64,000 bases of DNA, taken from NCBI RefSeq assembly GCF_900289175.1, contig NZ_LT985747.1:4768669-4832668 (forward strand). The letters are read 5' to 3'. This document shows positions 44,983-53,922 of this stretch, in pieces. The stretch is from Paenibacillus faecalis (GTDB lineage Bacteria; Bacillota; Bacilli; Paenibacillales; Paenibacillaceae). Position 1 is the first letter of the stretch. Each line of letters opens with the position of its first letter. The position numbers were made by a program, and so were the translations under genes. The notes beneath the pieces are model-generated. The model made no database searches and was not told where the DNA came from. It was given only the letters and a program-made list of their open reading frames with translations.

Positions 44983-47280
44983 TTACCCGCTGTATTCCTC
45001 ATCCTCATCATCCGGGGAATTGGAGGCTTCATTCCGATTATGCATTTTACGGTATTGACCAGGGGTGCATCCCATTTCTTTTTTGAATTTGCGGATGAAA
45101 TTCGGTGTGTCCAGATAACCGACGCGTGTAATGATATCTTTTAAAGAATCGTTGGTATAAAGCAGCTGCCGGATAACCTCGTCCATTCGTTTTTGCCATA
45201 TGTATTGGGAAAAATTAATCCCCATTTTCTCTTTGAAAGAGCGGCTGAAATGAGAAGAGGAGATGGAAAATCTGGACGATATCACGCCCAAACTTAGGTT
45301 GTAATCCGTGAAATGATCATCAATATAAGCGGTAATCTGTTCAATCAGACTGCTTTCTTCCGTTTCGCTCTTGGCCTCAACATGGGCGCAGATGTCAGCG
45401 GCAAGGCCTATTAGTTTTTTCTCCAATTGTTCCAACGAGTCGAAGGAGGTCAATCGTGGAATCTCACTTACAACATGATGAATACCTAATTCTAAAGCGG
45501 TCTTTAGCATCGTATTTAAAATGTCAAAGCAGATGCAGCGAAGCAGTGCAACGGAAGGTTGTTCCGCTTTCAGGTTGTTGAGTGCGGTGGACACCATCTG
45601 GACAGCTACATCATAGCTTCCTTGCTTGAGACTTTGAACGAGCTTTAGCAGCACGTCCATTGGTACCCAGAAAGAGCAATTATGTTGGGGCCCTGAAAGT
45701 TTATTGAAGAAAGTGGTGCTGCCCTGCCCATTGAGCATGGAGGATTCAAAGGCTGTCGATGCTTCAATATAAGATTGATTCAGCTGCTCAGCTTGACTAT
45801 ACCGGGTCCCCGATCCGATGGCCGGAGGCAGGCCAGCTTGTTCGGTGACCAGCTTGCGCAATTTCTCGACGATCGATTCCATCAATGATTGCAGACGAGC
45901 CTCGTCTCCGGTGTCTGTATTAAAGCCGACGATGAGAGCCAGGCGATTAGGCTGAGGCAGCTCTACACCGTAGACGTGAACGGAATGCTCCGGTAGCTCC
46001 AATTCGTTGATCAGTTGCAGAACAGATCTCCGGTCTGGATTGGCGTCTATGGGAAAAGCATGAGCTTCCCACCCCATACAGACGACAAAATAATAAGATC
46101 GGTTGAAGCGCAGACCGAGAGTTTCTTTGAATTCAGTCGTCAATTCAGCTGTATGTCCGTGTTTCAGCAGAAGCAGCAAAATATGGTTGCGGGCGTACGG
46201 TTCCTGAAGATCAATGCGCTGGCTGTAATCATTCAGTGTGTTTTTGATCCATTCCAGTTCGTTGCTGGATGTGGCTGCATCGGATACGGTTTTAATACGT
46301 ATGAACTCCATCAAGTCGGAAATCGGGTGGTACTGTCTTCGAGCCAAAATGATGGCCAGGATCGTTCCCATCACGACAACAAGTGAAAAAACAAGAACGA
46401 TAAAGGTCTGTATATGTACAATTCGGCTGAAAAATTGGCTGCTTGGCATGGCGGTTACATAAGACCAGCCGGAGTCTGATTTAACGGAGACGACAGAATG
46501 CGATTCCCCGTCCAGGGTAAGGCTATGTGTTCCCGGTTCGAGCTGGTACAGGGTAGCCACGTCCTCCTCGGTGATCGTCTCTCCCTGATGGTTGGCGGCA
46601 AGCACCTGCCCATTATTATCAAAAATATAGGTCATTCCGTTATAGTTGGTTAAGATCGATTCGATTAAGTCGGTCAGATTCGATTCGTTAATCAGATACA
46701 TGACCGTTCCATGCGGAGTCGGGTTGTTTGGCGTGATGGGTACAAGATAGGCAAGCATTGATTTTTGCACAGAATCCCCTTGATCGACAATTTCCGCGGG
46801 CCGCATCGTTGGATAGCGTACTGTATTCAGGTCCTGAACCAGATCTGTTTTGCTCCAGCTTTGAAACTTGTATTTATTCGTAAAAACATCAATTCGCTCC
46901 ATTCCTTGGGGAGAGAAAATAAGCTCATCGCCTCGAAAATATAAGTAAAGTTCGTTGATAATCGAGCTTGTTGCTTTATATTTAGTCAGCGCCCCGATCG
47001 TCTCCCGACTATAGTACGGATGGTGCGCCCAGTACGATGTAAGCTGCTCATCATAAGCGATACGTGTGGCTATTTCCTGTAGCTCCTTCATCCGTTCATC
47101 GATGACCGTTTTTGCTTGTACCATCTGATTGACATTCGTCTGCTCGATTTCTGAGCGGAGATTTTGAACGGCGCTTTGATAGATGAATATCGTCAGAATG
47201 ACAAGTGGAATAAGGAAGATAGCAATATAGGATAATGTATATTTAAATAATAGTTTGGATTTGATATGATTCCACTTCAT
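44983..47280 (-). CDS. Membrane-bound AraC-family regulator (YesS-like)
   Basis: 765 residues. A membrane helix (about 12-32) is followed by an extracytoplasmic Cache-type sensor (about 33-290), a second helix (about 295-315), a middle domain, and a C-terminal AraC DNA-binding domain (about 655-755, LGVISSRFSISSSHFSRSF and DIITRVGYLDTPNFIRKF). YesS of Bacillus subtilis has the same plan. It could sense an extracellular sugar and activate the neighbouring glycan operon. The ATG follows GGGAGG by 7 nt. A cre-like site lies 55 nt upstream, so glucose may repress it. Confidence 0.9.
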   Translation of the reverse strand: MKWNHIKSKLLFKYTLSYIAIFLIPLVILTIFIYQSAVQNLRSEIEQTNVNQMVQAKTVIDERMKELQEIATRIAYDEQLTSYWAHHPYYSRETIGALTKYKATSSIINELYLYFRGDELIFSPQGMERIDVFTNKYKFQSWSKTDLVQDLNTVRYPTMRPAEIVDQGDSVQKSMLAYLVPITPNNPTPHGTVMYLINESNLTDLIESILTNYNGMTYIFDNNGQVLAANHQGETITEEDVATLYQLEPGTHSLTLDGESHSVVSVKSDSGWSYVTAMPSSQFFSRIVHIQTFIVLVFSLVVVMGTILAIILARRQYHPISDLMEFIRIKTVSDAATSSNELEWIKNTLNDYSQRIDLQEPYARNHILLLLLKHGHTAELTTEFKETLGLRFNRSYYFVVCMGWEAHAFPIDANPDRRSVLQLINELELPEHSVHVYGVELPQPNRLALIVGFNTDTGDEARLQSLMESIVEKLRKLVTEQAGLPPAIGSGTRYSQAEQLNQSYIEASTAFESSMLNGQGSTTFFNKLSGPQHNCSFWVPMDVLLKLVQSLKQGSYDVAVQMVSTALNNLKAEQPSVALLRCICFDILNTMLKTALELGIHHVVSEIPRLTSFDSLEQLEKKLIGLAADICAHVEAKSETEESSLIEQITAYIDDHFTDYNLSLGVISSRFSISSSHFSRSFKEKMGINFSQYIWQKRMDEVIRQLLYTNDSLKDIITRVGYLDTPNFIRKFKKEMGCTPGQYRKMHNRNEASNSPDDEDEEYSG

Positions 47281-47334
47281 GAAGTAACCTCCCAAGCTGC
47301 CTCCTTGCAGGAATAGCTAAAAATTAAATTCTAT

Positions 47335-47348
47335 GGTAAACGCTTTCA
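47335..47348 (-). promoter_or_regulatory. cre-like site ahead of the AraC regulator
   Basis: On the minus strand TGAAAGCGTTTACC matches the cre consensus at 13 of 14 positions, missing only the last. It lies 55 nt before the regulator start codon, in the divergent region with the MFS gene. Confidence 0.7.
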
Positions 47349-47426
47349 TATAGAGGTGTTAAAAATGTATATGCGGGTGTCCCCGGATTCAACCTTCTGA
47401 ACTGACATGACAGGTATTTTTTTTCA

Positions 47427-47455
47427 TTGCCAACCTCTAATTCATTGGCTACAAT
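47427..47455 (+). promoter_or_regulatory. Promoter of the MFS gene
   Basis: TTGCCA (47427-47432) and TACAAT (47450-47455) with a 17-nt spacer. Transcription would begin near 47462. Confidence 0.65.
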
Positions 47456-47479
47456 GTCTAAGCACTATACATCCTAATT

Positions 47480-48727
47480 ATGGGTTCAACGGTTTTGCAT
47501 AGAATTGGAGTGAATAATCTGAAAACTTACATAAAACAACAGGCGCCGCTATCTTTTATCGCTGTATTTCTCCTTTTTGTTCCGGGGGGAATTGTGGCTT
47601 CGTTTTTCCCGCTCTATTTCAAGGATATCGGATATTCCGGTCAATTGTATGGGCTTCAAAATGCGATGCTGCCGTTTGTGGCGCTCTTTTCAAATTATAT
47701 CTGGAGTATCCTCAGTGACAAGCTTAGCCGCATTAAGCCATTGATTATTGGATTAAATCTGATGTCCCTTCTGACGGTCGCTGTCATGTTTATGATAAAA
47801 AATCCTTTAGGCGTTATGGTGGCGATGCTTATCTATCAATTTTTCGCGGCTCCGGTGATTGTCTTGGTAGAAAGCTTTATTATGTTGAAGTCAAGGGGCT
47901 TGAAGCTTTCATATGCTTCCCTTCGCAGTGCAGGTGCTGCTGGATTTTCCTTTGCTGCTCTGATCGCCGGTGTTGCACTCGCTTTTTTTACCGGTTTACA
48001 GCCGATTGGCTGGATGTTTATGCTGTTCATGGCTTTCGCACTGGTCAGTCTCCTTCCGGTCAGCGATCCCCGCAAGCCATCTCAAACCGGTGAACCGGTG
48101 GAGCGGGTGTCGATGAAGGAGGCATGGCCGCTATTTCGAAGACCTCAGGTAATGCTGTTCCTGCTGGTTAGCTGCTTGTGCGGCATGGCGATTGTGATGA
48201 GTGACCAGTACCTCAGTTTTCTGTTAGTAGAGCTGGGAGGGACTTCCCTGCACAATGGCCTCGCATGGATGATTCCAGCCGGAGTCGAGGTTATTGTATT
48301 TATCCTCATTGGACGAGTAGGAAGCCGGCTGCAGCCGTTGTTTATGCTCTCGGTGGCTGCATTTTTGTTCACTGTACGCTCCATGCTTATTGTTTTATCG
48401 ATGAATCTGGCTGTTGTGATGTTTTCTCAAGTCGTTCTGGGAATCGCTATTGCGATCAATTTGTCATACACGGCGCAATATATGATTCAATCGATACCGG
48501 ATCGCTACCGCTCGACAGGGCAGGCTGTCATGTCGATGTTTATGAGTGTGATTGCCGCGTCGCTGGGCGCAGTGTTAGGTTCTTTTCTGTTTTCAACGGT
48601 TAACATAAAGGCGGTATTTATAGCGAACTGTGTGCTGTTGGCGTTGGGGGCGCTTTGCTATTTGGGACTGCATATTTGGGAGCGCCAGAAATCCAATCCG
48701 TCCGGTGATCATGCGATGACACTATAA
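47480..48727 (+). CDS. MFS transporter (LacY/nucleoside-symporter-like)
   Basis: 415 residues with twelve helices. The N-terminus (FFPLYFKDIGYSGQLYGLQNA) places it in the MFS_1-like group that contains LacY-type sugar and HcaT-type symporters. The start is uncertain: the ATG given lacks a ribosome site, whereas GGAG at 47507 would best serve a CTG at 47519 (or GTG at 47510). It diverges from the YesS-like regulator and could take up a sugar related to the fucosidase operon. A bidirectional hairpin follows. Confidence 0.85.
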   Translation: MGSTVLHRIGVNNLKTYIKQQAPLSFIAVFLLFVPGGIVASFFPLYFKDIGYSGQLYGLQNAMLPFVALFSNYIWSILSDKLSRIKPLIIGLNLMSLLTVAVMFMIKNPLGVMVAMLIYQFFAAPVIVLVESFIMLKSRGLKLSYASLRSAGAAGFSFAALIAGVALAFFTGLQPIGWMFMLFMAFALVSLLPVSDPRKPSQTGEPVERVSMKEAWPLFRRPQVMLFLLVSCLCGMAIVMSDQYLSFLLVELGGTSLHNGLAWMIPAGVEVIVFILIGRVGSRLQPLFMLSVAAFLFTVRSMLIVLSMNLAVVMFSQVVLGIAIAINLSYTAQYMIQSIPDRYRSTGQAVMSMFMSVIAASLGAVLGSFLFSTVNIKAVFIANCVLLALGALCYLGLHIWERQKSNPSGDHAMTL

Positions 48728-48790
48728 CCATAGAGCCTTTATTCTTATATTATTATAGTACATTTATGGGCGTTAGCGCTCCACACAGAA

Positions 48791-48836
48791 AAAAGGGGAC
48801 GTCCCACCAGATTTAATATCTGATGGGACCCCCCTA
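48791..48836. terminator. Hairpin terminator after the MFS gene
   Basis: GTCCCACCAGAT pairs with ATCTGATGGGAC around TTAAT. T-rich sequence follows on both strands (CCCCTTTTTTC on minus). Confidence 0.8.
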
Positions 48837-49016
48837 TTTCATTTTTCCAACAGCTTGGGCAGCTTTTTCTTCAGCCTCTTTCGCCCCAAAAGGAACGATT
48901 GCCTGTTCGCATATATAGGATTCCTTCGTCAGCTATTGTTTGATCGATTGCTACACCGTTCCTCTGCTAATCCTCAGCATTTTAGCCAAGTCAGCTTCAG
49001 ATGGCAACTTTTCATT
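48834..49016 (-). pseudogene. GntR-family regulator relic
   Basis: On the minus strand, in one frame, the sequence reads NEKLPSEADLAKMLRISRG, then TV, a TAG stop, QSIKQ, a second TAG, and LTKE. This is the GntR winged-helix signature (LPSExxLAxxLxVSRxTVRxAL) broken by two stops. A tail AEEKAAQAVGKMK ends at a TAG. The ligand-binding domain is absent. It lies just after the lipL stop codon, and the terminator at its far end overlaps it. Confidence 0.65.
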
Positions 49017-49025
49017 GGTATTCCA

Positions 49026-49865
49026 TTATTTCACATAACGCTGTCTCAGGGAGTGGGCCATCTCGCGTACATCCTCTGTAGCAGGCATCTCCAATCTGGA
49101 GGCAGCAGCTTCCATCACTAGCGGGTCGGCAGCTTTTTGCCATTGACGGATGACCTTTTTGATCGATTCGATAAACAACGCGGCTGAATGAGAACCTAAA
49201 TTCGTTAATTCCTGGAGACTTGCAGTTGATTCCGGTTGAACTAACGGGTAGCGGGCAGGATCAGCATCCGCAGCTGCTTTGTCATAGAAGGAGCGGACAA
49301 GACTTGCACGTTCTGATCCGGAGCCATTCGCATTAATGAACGCCTGAATGATAAAGGATTTGTTCTGTCTACGCTGGGCAATACCGCAAAACTTTCGTCC
49401 GTCAATGCTTAAGTCGAATGCACCAGGGCAGTACGCTCCGGCAATCTCGCCGGTATCGACCGTACATCCAGTATGCTGCAAAGCTTCACGGATCAGATGA
49501 ACCATGACTTCAAAATCTTGATGAAAATCCTGATTGTCCTTTTTCACTACAATCGGCAGGATGAGTGACAGGTTCACAACTCCCAGATCCAGAGGTACGG
49601 CAGCGCCCCCTGAATGACGAACGGCTGTATCGTAACCGAGATCGTGAAGATCACGCTCGGCCTCCAGAGCTTTGGGCAACCGGCTGTCTCGTACACCCAT
49701 CACAAATGCGCGAGGATGGCGCCAAAGGTGGCAGATGGCAGGACCGCCTTGGCCAGTCTGGCGGCATAGCAGTTCGTCTAGTGCGAAGGAGTAGAGCACA
49801 TCGTTGGATTCGGATAAATTTTGGCTGCGGTCGAGCAGCAATATGGGGACTGTCCCCATAGGCAT
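49026..49865 (-). CDS. lipL: LipL, octanoyl-[GcvH]:protein N-octanoyltransferase
   Basis: 279 residues of the lipoate ligase/transferase fold. LipL signatures are AVRHSGGAAVPLDLG, GAYCPGAFDLSI with the catalytic Cys146, and GRKFCGIAQRRQ with Lys158. It moves octanoyl groups from GcvH to E2 subunits in lipoate assembly. The start is uncertain: AAAGGAGG lies 27 nt before the only ATG, and no start codon sits at normal distance from it. A palindrome covers the first codons, so the original start may have been altered. Confidence 0.9.
   Translation of the reverse strand: MPMGTVPILLLDRSQNLSESNDVLYSFALDELLCRQTGQGGPAICHLWRHPRAFVMGVRDSRLPKALEAERDLHDLGYDTAVRHSGGAAVPLDLGVVNLSLILPIVVKKDNQDFHQDFEVMVHLIREALQHTGCTVDTGEIAGAYCPGAFDLSIDGRKFCGIAQRRQNKSFIIQAFINANGSGSERASLVRSFYDKAAADADPARYPLVQPESTASLQELTNLGSHSAALFIESIKKVIRQWQKAADPLVMEAAASRLEMPATEDVREMAHSLRQRYVK
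49842..49860. repeat. Palindrome over the lipL start
   Basis: TATGGGGAC and GTCCCCATA are exact inverted copies around one T. It spans codons 2-8 of lipL. A related GGGGACGTCCC occurs at 48795-48805. Confidence 0.7.
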
Positions 49866-49981
49866 ATTTGGTGTTATAGCTATGACAAGGGCCTCCTTTG
49901 CAATACGGTTTCAGATATGTACAGAATACCATAAAGCATCGTTAAAACCGCTTCATTTCCTTCATTTTTCAGAAAAATCGA

Positions 49982-50010
49982 TTGACATTATGGAATAAAA
50001 TTCTTATAAT
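49982..50010 (+). promoter_or_regulatory. Consensus SigA promoter of the sulfonate-type ABC operon
   Basis: TTGACA (49982-49987) and TATAAT (50005-50010) with a 17-nt spacer. Small dyads (GGAAT/ATTCT in the spacer, CCT/AGG just after) could hold an operator. A perfect consensus implies that repression, not activation, sets expression. Confidence 0.85.
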
Positions 50011-50052
50011 CCTAGTAAATTTATAGGTTTTATATATAAAGGGGGATTTGCC

Positions 50053-51111
50053 ATGACAAGAAAGGCCCGACAAGTTAAAACGCTGATAGCGGGGCTGTTG
50101 TTAACTGTGATGTTGGTGGTTACGGCCTGTGGAAATGACACCGGGCAGGTAAACGGCAATCAATCAGCTGACGGGAACGGTGAGGCCAAGAAGGAATTTG
50201 TGGTCGGCTACTTGAACGTCATGGACGATGCGCAAGCGATGCTTGCTTATGAAGCGAAGCTGTATGAGAAGCATGGATTAAACGTCAAGATGCAGCAGTT
50301 CAAAAGTGGCACGGATCTGATTAAAGCGATGGTTGGGAAGCAGGTCGATGCCGGGGTGCTCGGTTTTACGAACGCTGTTTCATGGGCGTCCAAGGGAGCT
50401 GGCGTGAAGGTTGTGGGCGGAGCCCAGCTCGGATTTCACAGCGTGCTCGTCAAAGAGGATAGCGGTATCACTAGTGTGGCCGATTTGAAGGGCAAGAAGC
50501 TTGCCTCCCAAGGTCAGGGAAGTACGGCAGATATCGTTCTGAACGGTGTCGTGCTGAAAGAAGCAGGATTGACCAGCAAGGATGTGCTGATGGTTTATGT
50601 AGACCCGGGTCAGGCGATTCAATCGCTCGCTTCTGGTGCGGTGGATGCAGCCTTCGTGTTTGAGCCTTATGACAGCATCGCTTCCCATACATTAGGCGTG
50701 AAGCAAATTTATGAGATCGGTCAAGTATGGCCTTTCCCTTGTATGGTCGTCATTACGACTGATGAGAATTTGAAGAATAACCGTGAAGCGGTGAATCAGC
50801 TCCTGGATGCCCAGAAAGAAGCAATTGAGATGCTTAAACAAAAACCGAAAGAATCGGCAGAATTGATTATGAAATATTTTGTAGATTCGGAAACGATGGA
50901 TTCACATCATGGGGGTACGGTGCAATCTGTGGACGTGATCGAGCAGGCGATTGAGTCCCAGGTGTTTAACTGGGATATTACGCCGGAGCAGGTCACCCGG
51001 ATGCAGGAGATCGCGGACATGATGAAAGAGCAAGGTGTTTTGGAAAAAGAAGTAAGGGTTGAAGAAATTATCGACTTAAGTTGGCAGGATGAAAAGAAGA
51101 ATAAAGAGTAA
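50053..51111 (+). CDS. ABC transporter solute-binding lipoprotein (SsuA/NrtT-like)
   Basis: 352 residues. A signal peptide ends in the lipobox VVTAC (Cys at about 26). The rest is a two-lobe NMT1/SsuA-type binding domain (VGYLNVMDDAQAML, then AGVLGFTNAVSWASKGAGVK). Such proteins bind sulfonates, nitrate, taurine or thiamin precursors. cysK at the end of the operon favours a sulfur compound. GGGGG lies before the ATG. The protein is anchored outside the membrane. Confidence 0.88.
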   Translation: MTRKARQVKTLIAGLLLTVMLVVTACGNDTGQVNGNQSADGNGEAKKEFVVGYLNVMDDAQAMLAYEAKLYEKHGLNVKMQQFKSGTDLIKAMVGKQVDAGVLGFTNAVSWASKGAGVKVVGGAQLGFHSVLVKEDSGITSVADLKGKKLASQGQGSTADIVLNGVVLKEAGLTSKDVLMVYVDPGQAIQSLASGAVDAAFVFEPYDSIASHTLGVKQIYEIGQVWPFPCMVVITTDENLKNNREAVNQLLDAQKEAIEMLKQKPKESAELIMKYFVDSETMDSHHGGTVQSVDVIEQAIESQVFNWDITPEQVTRMQEIADMMKEQGVLEKEVRVEEIIDLSWQDEKKNKE

Positions 51112-51212
51112 CAAAGATCTTACATAGGAAGAGATGCTAACCGTACCCTTTTTGAAGGACGGGGCGATTTTCAGATTTTGATTTCTTATATCTTAAAAAA
51201 GGAGGGTTTCCG

Positions 51213-52031
51213 GTGAATCCGTCTTATACCAAATTACCGAGAACAAAACCGAAATCCGGCTCCTTCTGGCGAAAAGTGCTTCCCTATCTGCTTGCAGTAG
51301 GGAGCCTTCTTGCTATTTGGCAGATTACGGCGCTGTTTCTGCCGTCTTATTTGCTGCCGGATGTGCCGGATGTATTTGTTCGATTGTTTGGCAGCGTTCA
51401 AGACCCCGAATTTCGGAGCCATATTGGAGATAGTCTGATCCGTTTGTTGTGGGGCTATCCGCTTGCTTGTCTGTTTGGAGCGCTGCTTGGTCTGATTGGA
51501 GGTATATCCAAAGGCTTCGCTGTGTATTTGCGCAGTTTAATATCTATTCTTCAGGCGATTCCGCCGATTACATGGGTACCGTTTTTCGTTATATTGCTTG
51601 GCTTTGGCAATAAAACGATTATTACCGTTATTATTATCGCCAGCTTTTTTCCCATGGCGCTTTCGGTTTTAAATGCAACGGAAGGCGTGAATCGCACGCA
51701 TCTGGAGCTGGCTCGGGTTATGGGGGCAAATCGCCGTCAACTGCTGGCCAAAGTGTTTGCGCCTGAATCGCTTCCAGCCTTTGTTACCGGGGCGCAGGTT
51801 GCGTTTGGGAATGCCTGGAGATCGTTGATTGCAGCTGAGATGGTCGGCGGTGCGATGGCAGGTTTGGGCTTTTATTCCCGCTGGCGCGGTGAAGTTGCGG
51901 ATATGGAGGGCGTGCTGATGAGCATTATTGTAATCGGCACTATAGCGGCGCTGCTCGATCTGGTACTGCTTGAAGGACTAAAAAGAAAACTGCTGCGATA
52001 TCGCTACATCCAGCCGGGAGGAGATGAATAA
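51213..52031 (+). CDS. ABC transporter permease (SsuC/TauC-like)
   Basis: 272 residues with six helices. The EAA loop is ELARVMGANRRQLLAKVFAPE (near 170-190). GTG is the start, 6 nt after AGGAGGG. It is the membrane part of a sulfonate-type importer, 3 nt before the ATPase gene. About 100 nt separate it from the binding-protein gene. Confidence 0.9.
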   Translation: MNPSYTKLPRTKPKSGSFWRKVLPYLLAVGSLLAIWQITALFLPSYLLPDVPDVFVRLFGSVQDPEFRSHIGDSLIRLLWGYPLACLFGALLGLIGGISKGFAVYLRSLISILQAIPPITWVPFFVILLGFGNKTIITVIIIASFFPMALSVLNATEGVNRTHLELARVMGANRRQLLAKVFAPESLPAFVTGAQVAFGNAWRSLIAAEMVGGAMAGLGFYSRWRGEVADMEGVLMSIIVIGTIAALLDLVLLEGLKRKLLRYRYIQPGGDE

Positions 52032-52033
52032 TT

Positions 52034-52774
52034 ATGCAGACGATTCACGTGGATCATGTGTCCAAGTCTTTTGGGTCATTGAGCGTATTGGAGCAGGTAG
52101 ATATCCGCATTCAGCAAGGCGAATTTGCCGTTATCGTTGGTCCTTCAGGTTGCGGAAAAAGTACGGTGCTGCGTATGATCGCTGGACTGGAGCACCCTTC
52201 TGACGGAATGGTTACAGCGAATGAAGAGGGCATTGTCAGGCCCGACCCAAGTCGGATGCTGATCTTTCAGGAGCATGCTCTGTATCCGTGGCGTACGGTA
52301 GAATATAACGTAGGTTTCGGTTTAGAGCTAGCCGGCGTTTCCAGACAAGAACGCAGTGCCCGTGTTGACATGATGCTGGAGAAGGTGGGACTAAGCGGAT
52401 TTCAACAATATTATCCGCATCAGTTATCCGGGGGAATGCGCCAACGGGCATCCATCGCCCGTGCTTTAGTGATGGACCCGGAGGTTCTGTTGCTCGATGA
52501 GCCATTTGGCGCGCTGGACGCGATTACGAAAATTTCGATGCAAAATGAGCTGCTTGATCTGTGGGAGGGTACAGGCAAAACCGTGCTTCTCATCACACAT
52601 GACATCGATGAGGCGATCTATTTGGCCGATACTATTTATGTAATGAGCCCTCGTCCAGGTCGGATTGTTGAGTCGATCACAACAGATATGCCGCGGCCTC
52701 GAAACCGCAACGGTGCAGAATTTGTAGCGCTGCGGGAACGAATTATGAAGCATTTGAATTTGGGGGATCATTGA
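52034..52774 (+). CDS. ABC transporter ATPase (SsuB/TauB-like)
   Basis: 246 residues. Walker A is GPSGCGKST, the Q-loop FQEHALYPW, the signature LSGGMRQRASIARAL, Walker B VLLLDEPFGALD, and the switch His in ITHD. SPRPGRI near the C-terminus is typical of the SsuB/TauB group. GGAGATGA precedes the ATG. It energises the importer with the two preceding genes. Confidence 0.93.
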   Translation: MQTIHVDHVSKSFGSLSVLEQVDIRIQQGEFAVIVGPSGCGKSTVLRMIAGLEHPSDGMVTANEEGIVRPDPSRMLIFQEHALYPWRTVEYNVGFGLELAGVSRQERSARVDMMLEKVGLSGFQQYYPHQLSGGMRQRASIARALVMDPEVLLLDEPFGALDAITKISMQNELLDLWEGTGKTVLLITHDIDEAIYLADTIYVMSPRPGRIVESITTDMPRPRNRNGAEFVALRERIMKHLNLGDH

Positions 52775-52836
52775 TTTTTCTTGATTATAAGAGTATATAG
52801 ACGTGTTACGATTGTGTTATGACAAAGGAGGGGGCC

Positions 52837-53754
52837 ATGATGGGAATATACGATAATATTGTAGAACTGGTCGGTGAAACGCCGATGGTCCGGCTGCAGC
52901 GAATGGTGCCGGATGGGGCAGCTGATGTGTATGTGAAGTTGGAAATGTTTAATCCTTCCGGGAGTGTGAAGGACAGGGCGGCCTTTAACTTGATCGATAC
53001 GGCTGAGAAACAGGGCGTGCTTAAACCCGGAGGCACGATTATTGAACCGACAAGCGGCAACACCGGCATCGGTTTGGCTATGATTGCAGCGGCCAAAGGT
53101 TATCGGGCTATCTTAATTATGCCGGATAATATGTCGAAGGAACGGATCAACATTTTAAAGGCTTACGGCGCAGAAGTGGTATTAACACCAAGCAGCGAGC
53201 GGATGCCTGGCTCCATCGCGAAAGCATTGGAGCTTAAAGAACAAATTCCGGGCAGCTTTATTCCGCAGCAGTTCGAGAATCAGGCGAACCCGGACATACA
53301 CCGTGTGACAACAGCGCCGGAAATATTGCAGCAGATGGAAGGCAGGCTGGATGCCTTTGTCGCTACGGCCGGAACGGGCGGTACGATTACAGGCACCGGG
53401 GAGGAACTGCGAAAGCACTTGCCGGACTTGCATATCGCCGTAGTCGAGCCGAAGGGATCACCGGTGCTGTCAGGTGGACAACCAGGACCTCACAAGCTGG
53501 TCGGGACAAGCCCCGGTTTTGTTCCAGACATACTGAACAGAGATATATACGATGAGATCATTCAGATCGCGGATGAAGAGGCGCTTGAAACGGTTCGCAA
53601 CTTGGCCCGGTTGGAGGGGATTCTCGTCGGTCCATCATCCGGGGCATCGGTCTTTGCCGCAATCAGCGTAGCCCGGAAACTGGGTGCAGGAAAACGAGTA
53701 GTCTGCATTGCGCCGGATACGGGTGAGCGATATTTGAGTATGGATATTTTTTAA
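52837..53754 (+). CDS. cysK: Cysteine synthase (O-acetylserine thiol-lyase)
   Basis: 305 residues, PLP fold type II. The PLP lysine lies in NPSGSVKDRAA, the substrate loop TSGNTGIG, and the phosphate cup GTGGTITGTG. It makes cysteine from O-acetylserine and sulfide. AAAGGAGG precedes two adjacent ATG codons; the first is used. It follows the sulfonate-type importer by 62 nt and likely uses the sulfur that importer supplies. A hairpin ends the unit. Confidence 0.93.
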   Translation: MMGIYDNIVELVGETPMVRLQRMVPDGAADVYVKLEMFNPSGSVKDRAAFNLIDTAEKQGVLKPGGTIIEPTSGNTGIGLAMIAAAKGYRAILIMPDNMSKERINILKAYGAEVVLTPSSERMPGSIAKALELKEQIPGSFIPQQFENQANPDIHRVTTAPEILQQMEGRLDAFVATAGTGGTITGTGEELRKHLPDLHIAVVEPKGSPVLSGGQPGPHKLVGTSPGFVPDILNRDIYDEIIQIADEEALETVRNLARLEGILVGPSSGASVFAAISVARKLGAGKRVVCIAPDTGERYLSMDIF

Positions 53755-53817
53755 TATTGTGAAAACCGTGCTTCGTCTTTATATATCGCATACAGAAAAA
53801 CTCCATCGATCATGACG

Positions 53818-53852
53818 ACACCGATTTTAATGATGTAAATCGGTGTATATTT
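53818..53852 (+). terminator. Terminator after cysK
   Basis: ACACCGATTT and AAATCGGTGT are exact inverted arms, followed by ATATTTTG. Confidence 0.75.
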
Positions 53853-53922
53853 TGTGGATATGGTTATATTTAAAAATGATTACATTCACGAAAGTCCATG
53901 ATCTGAAATGGAGATGATAGGT

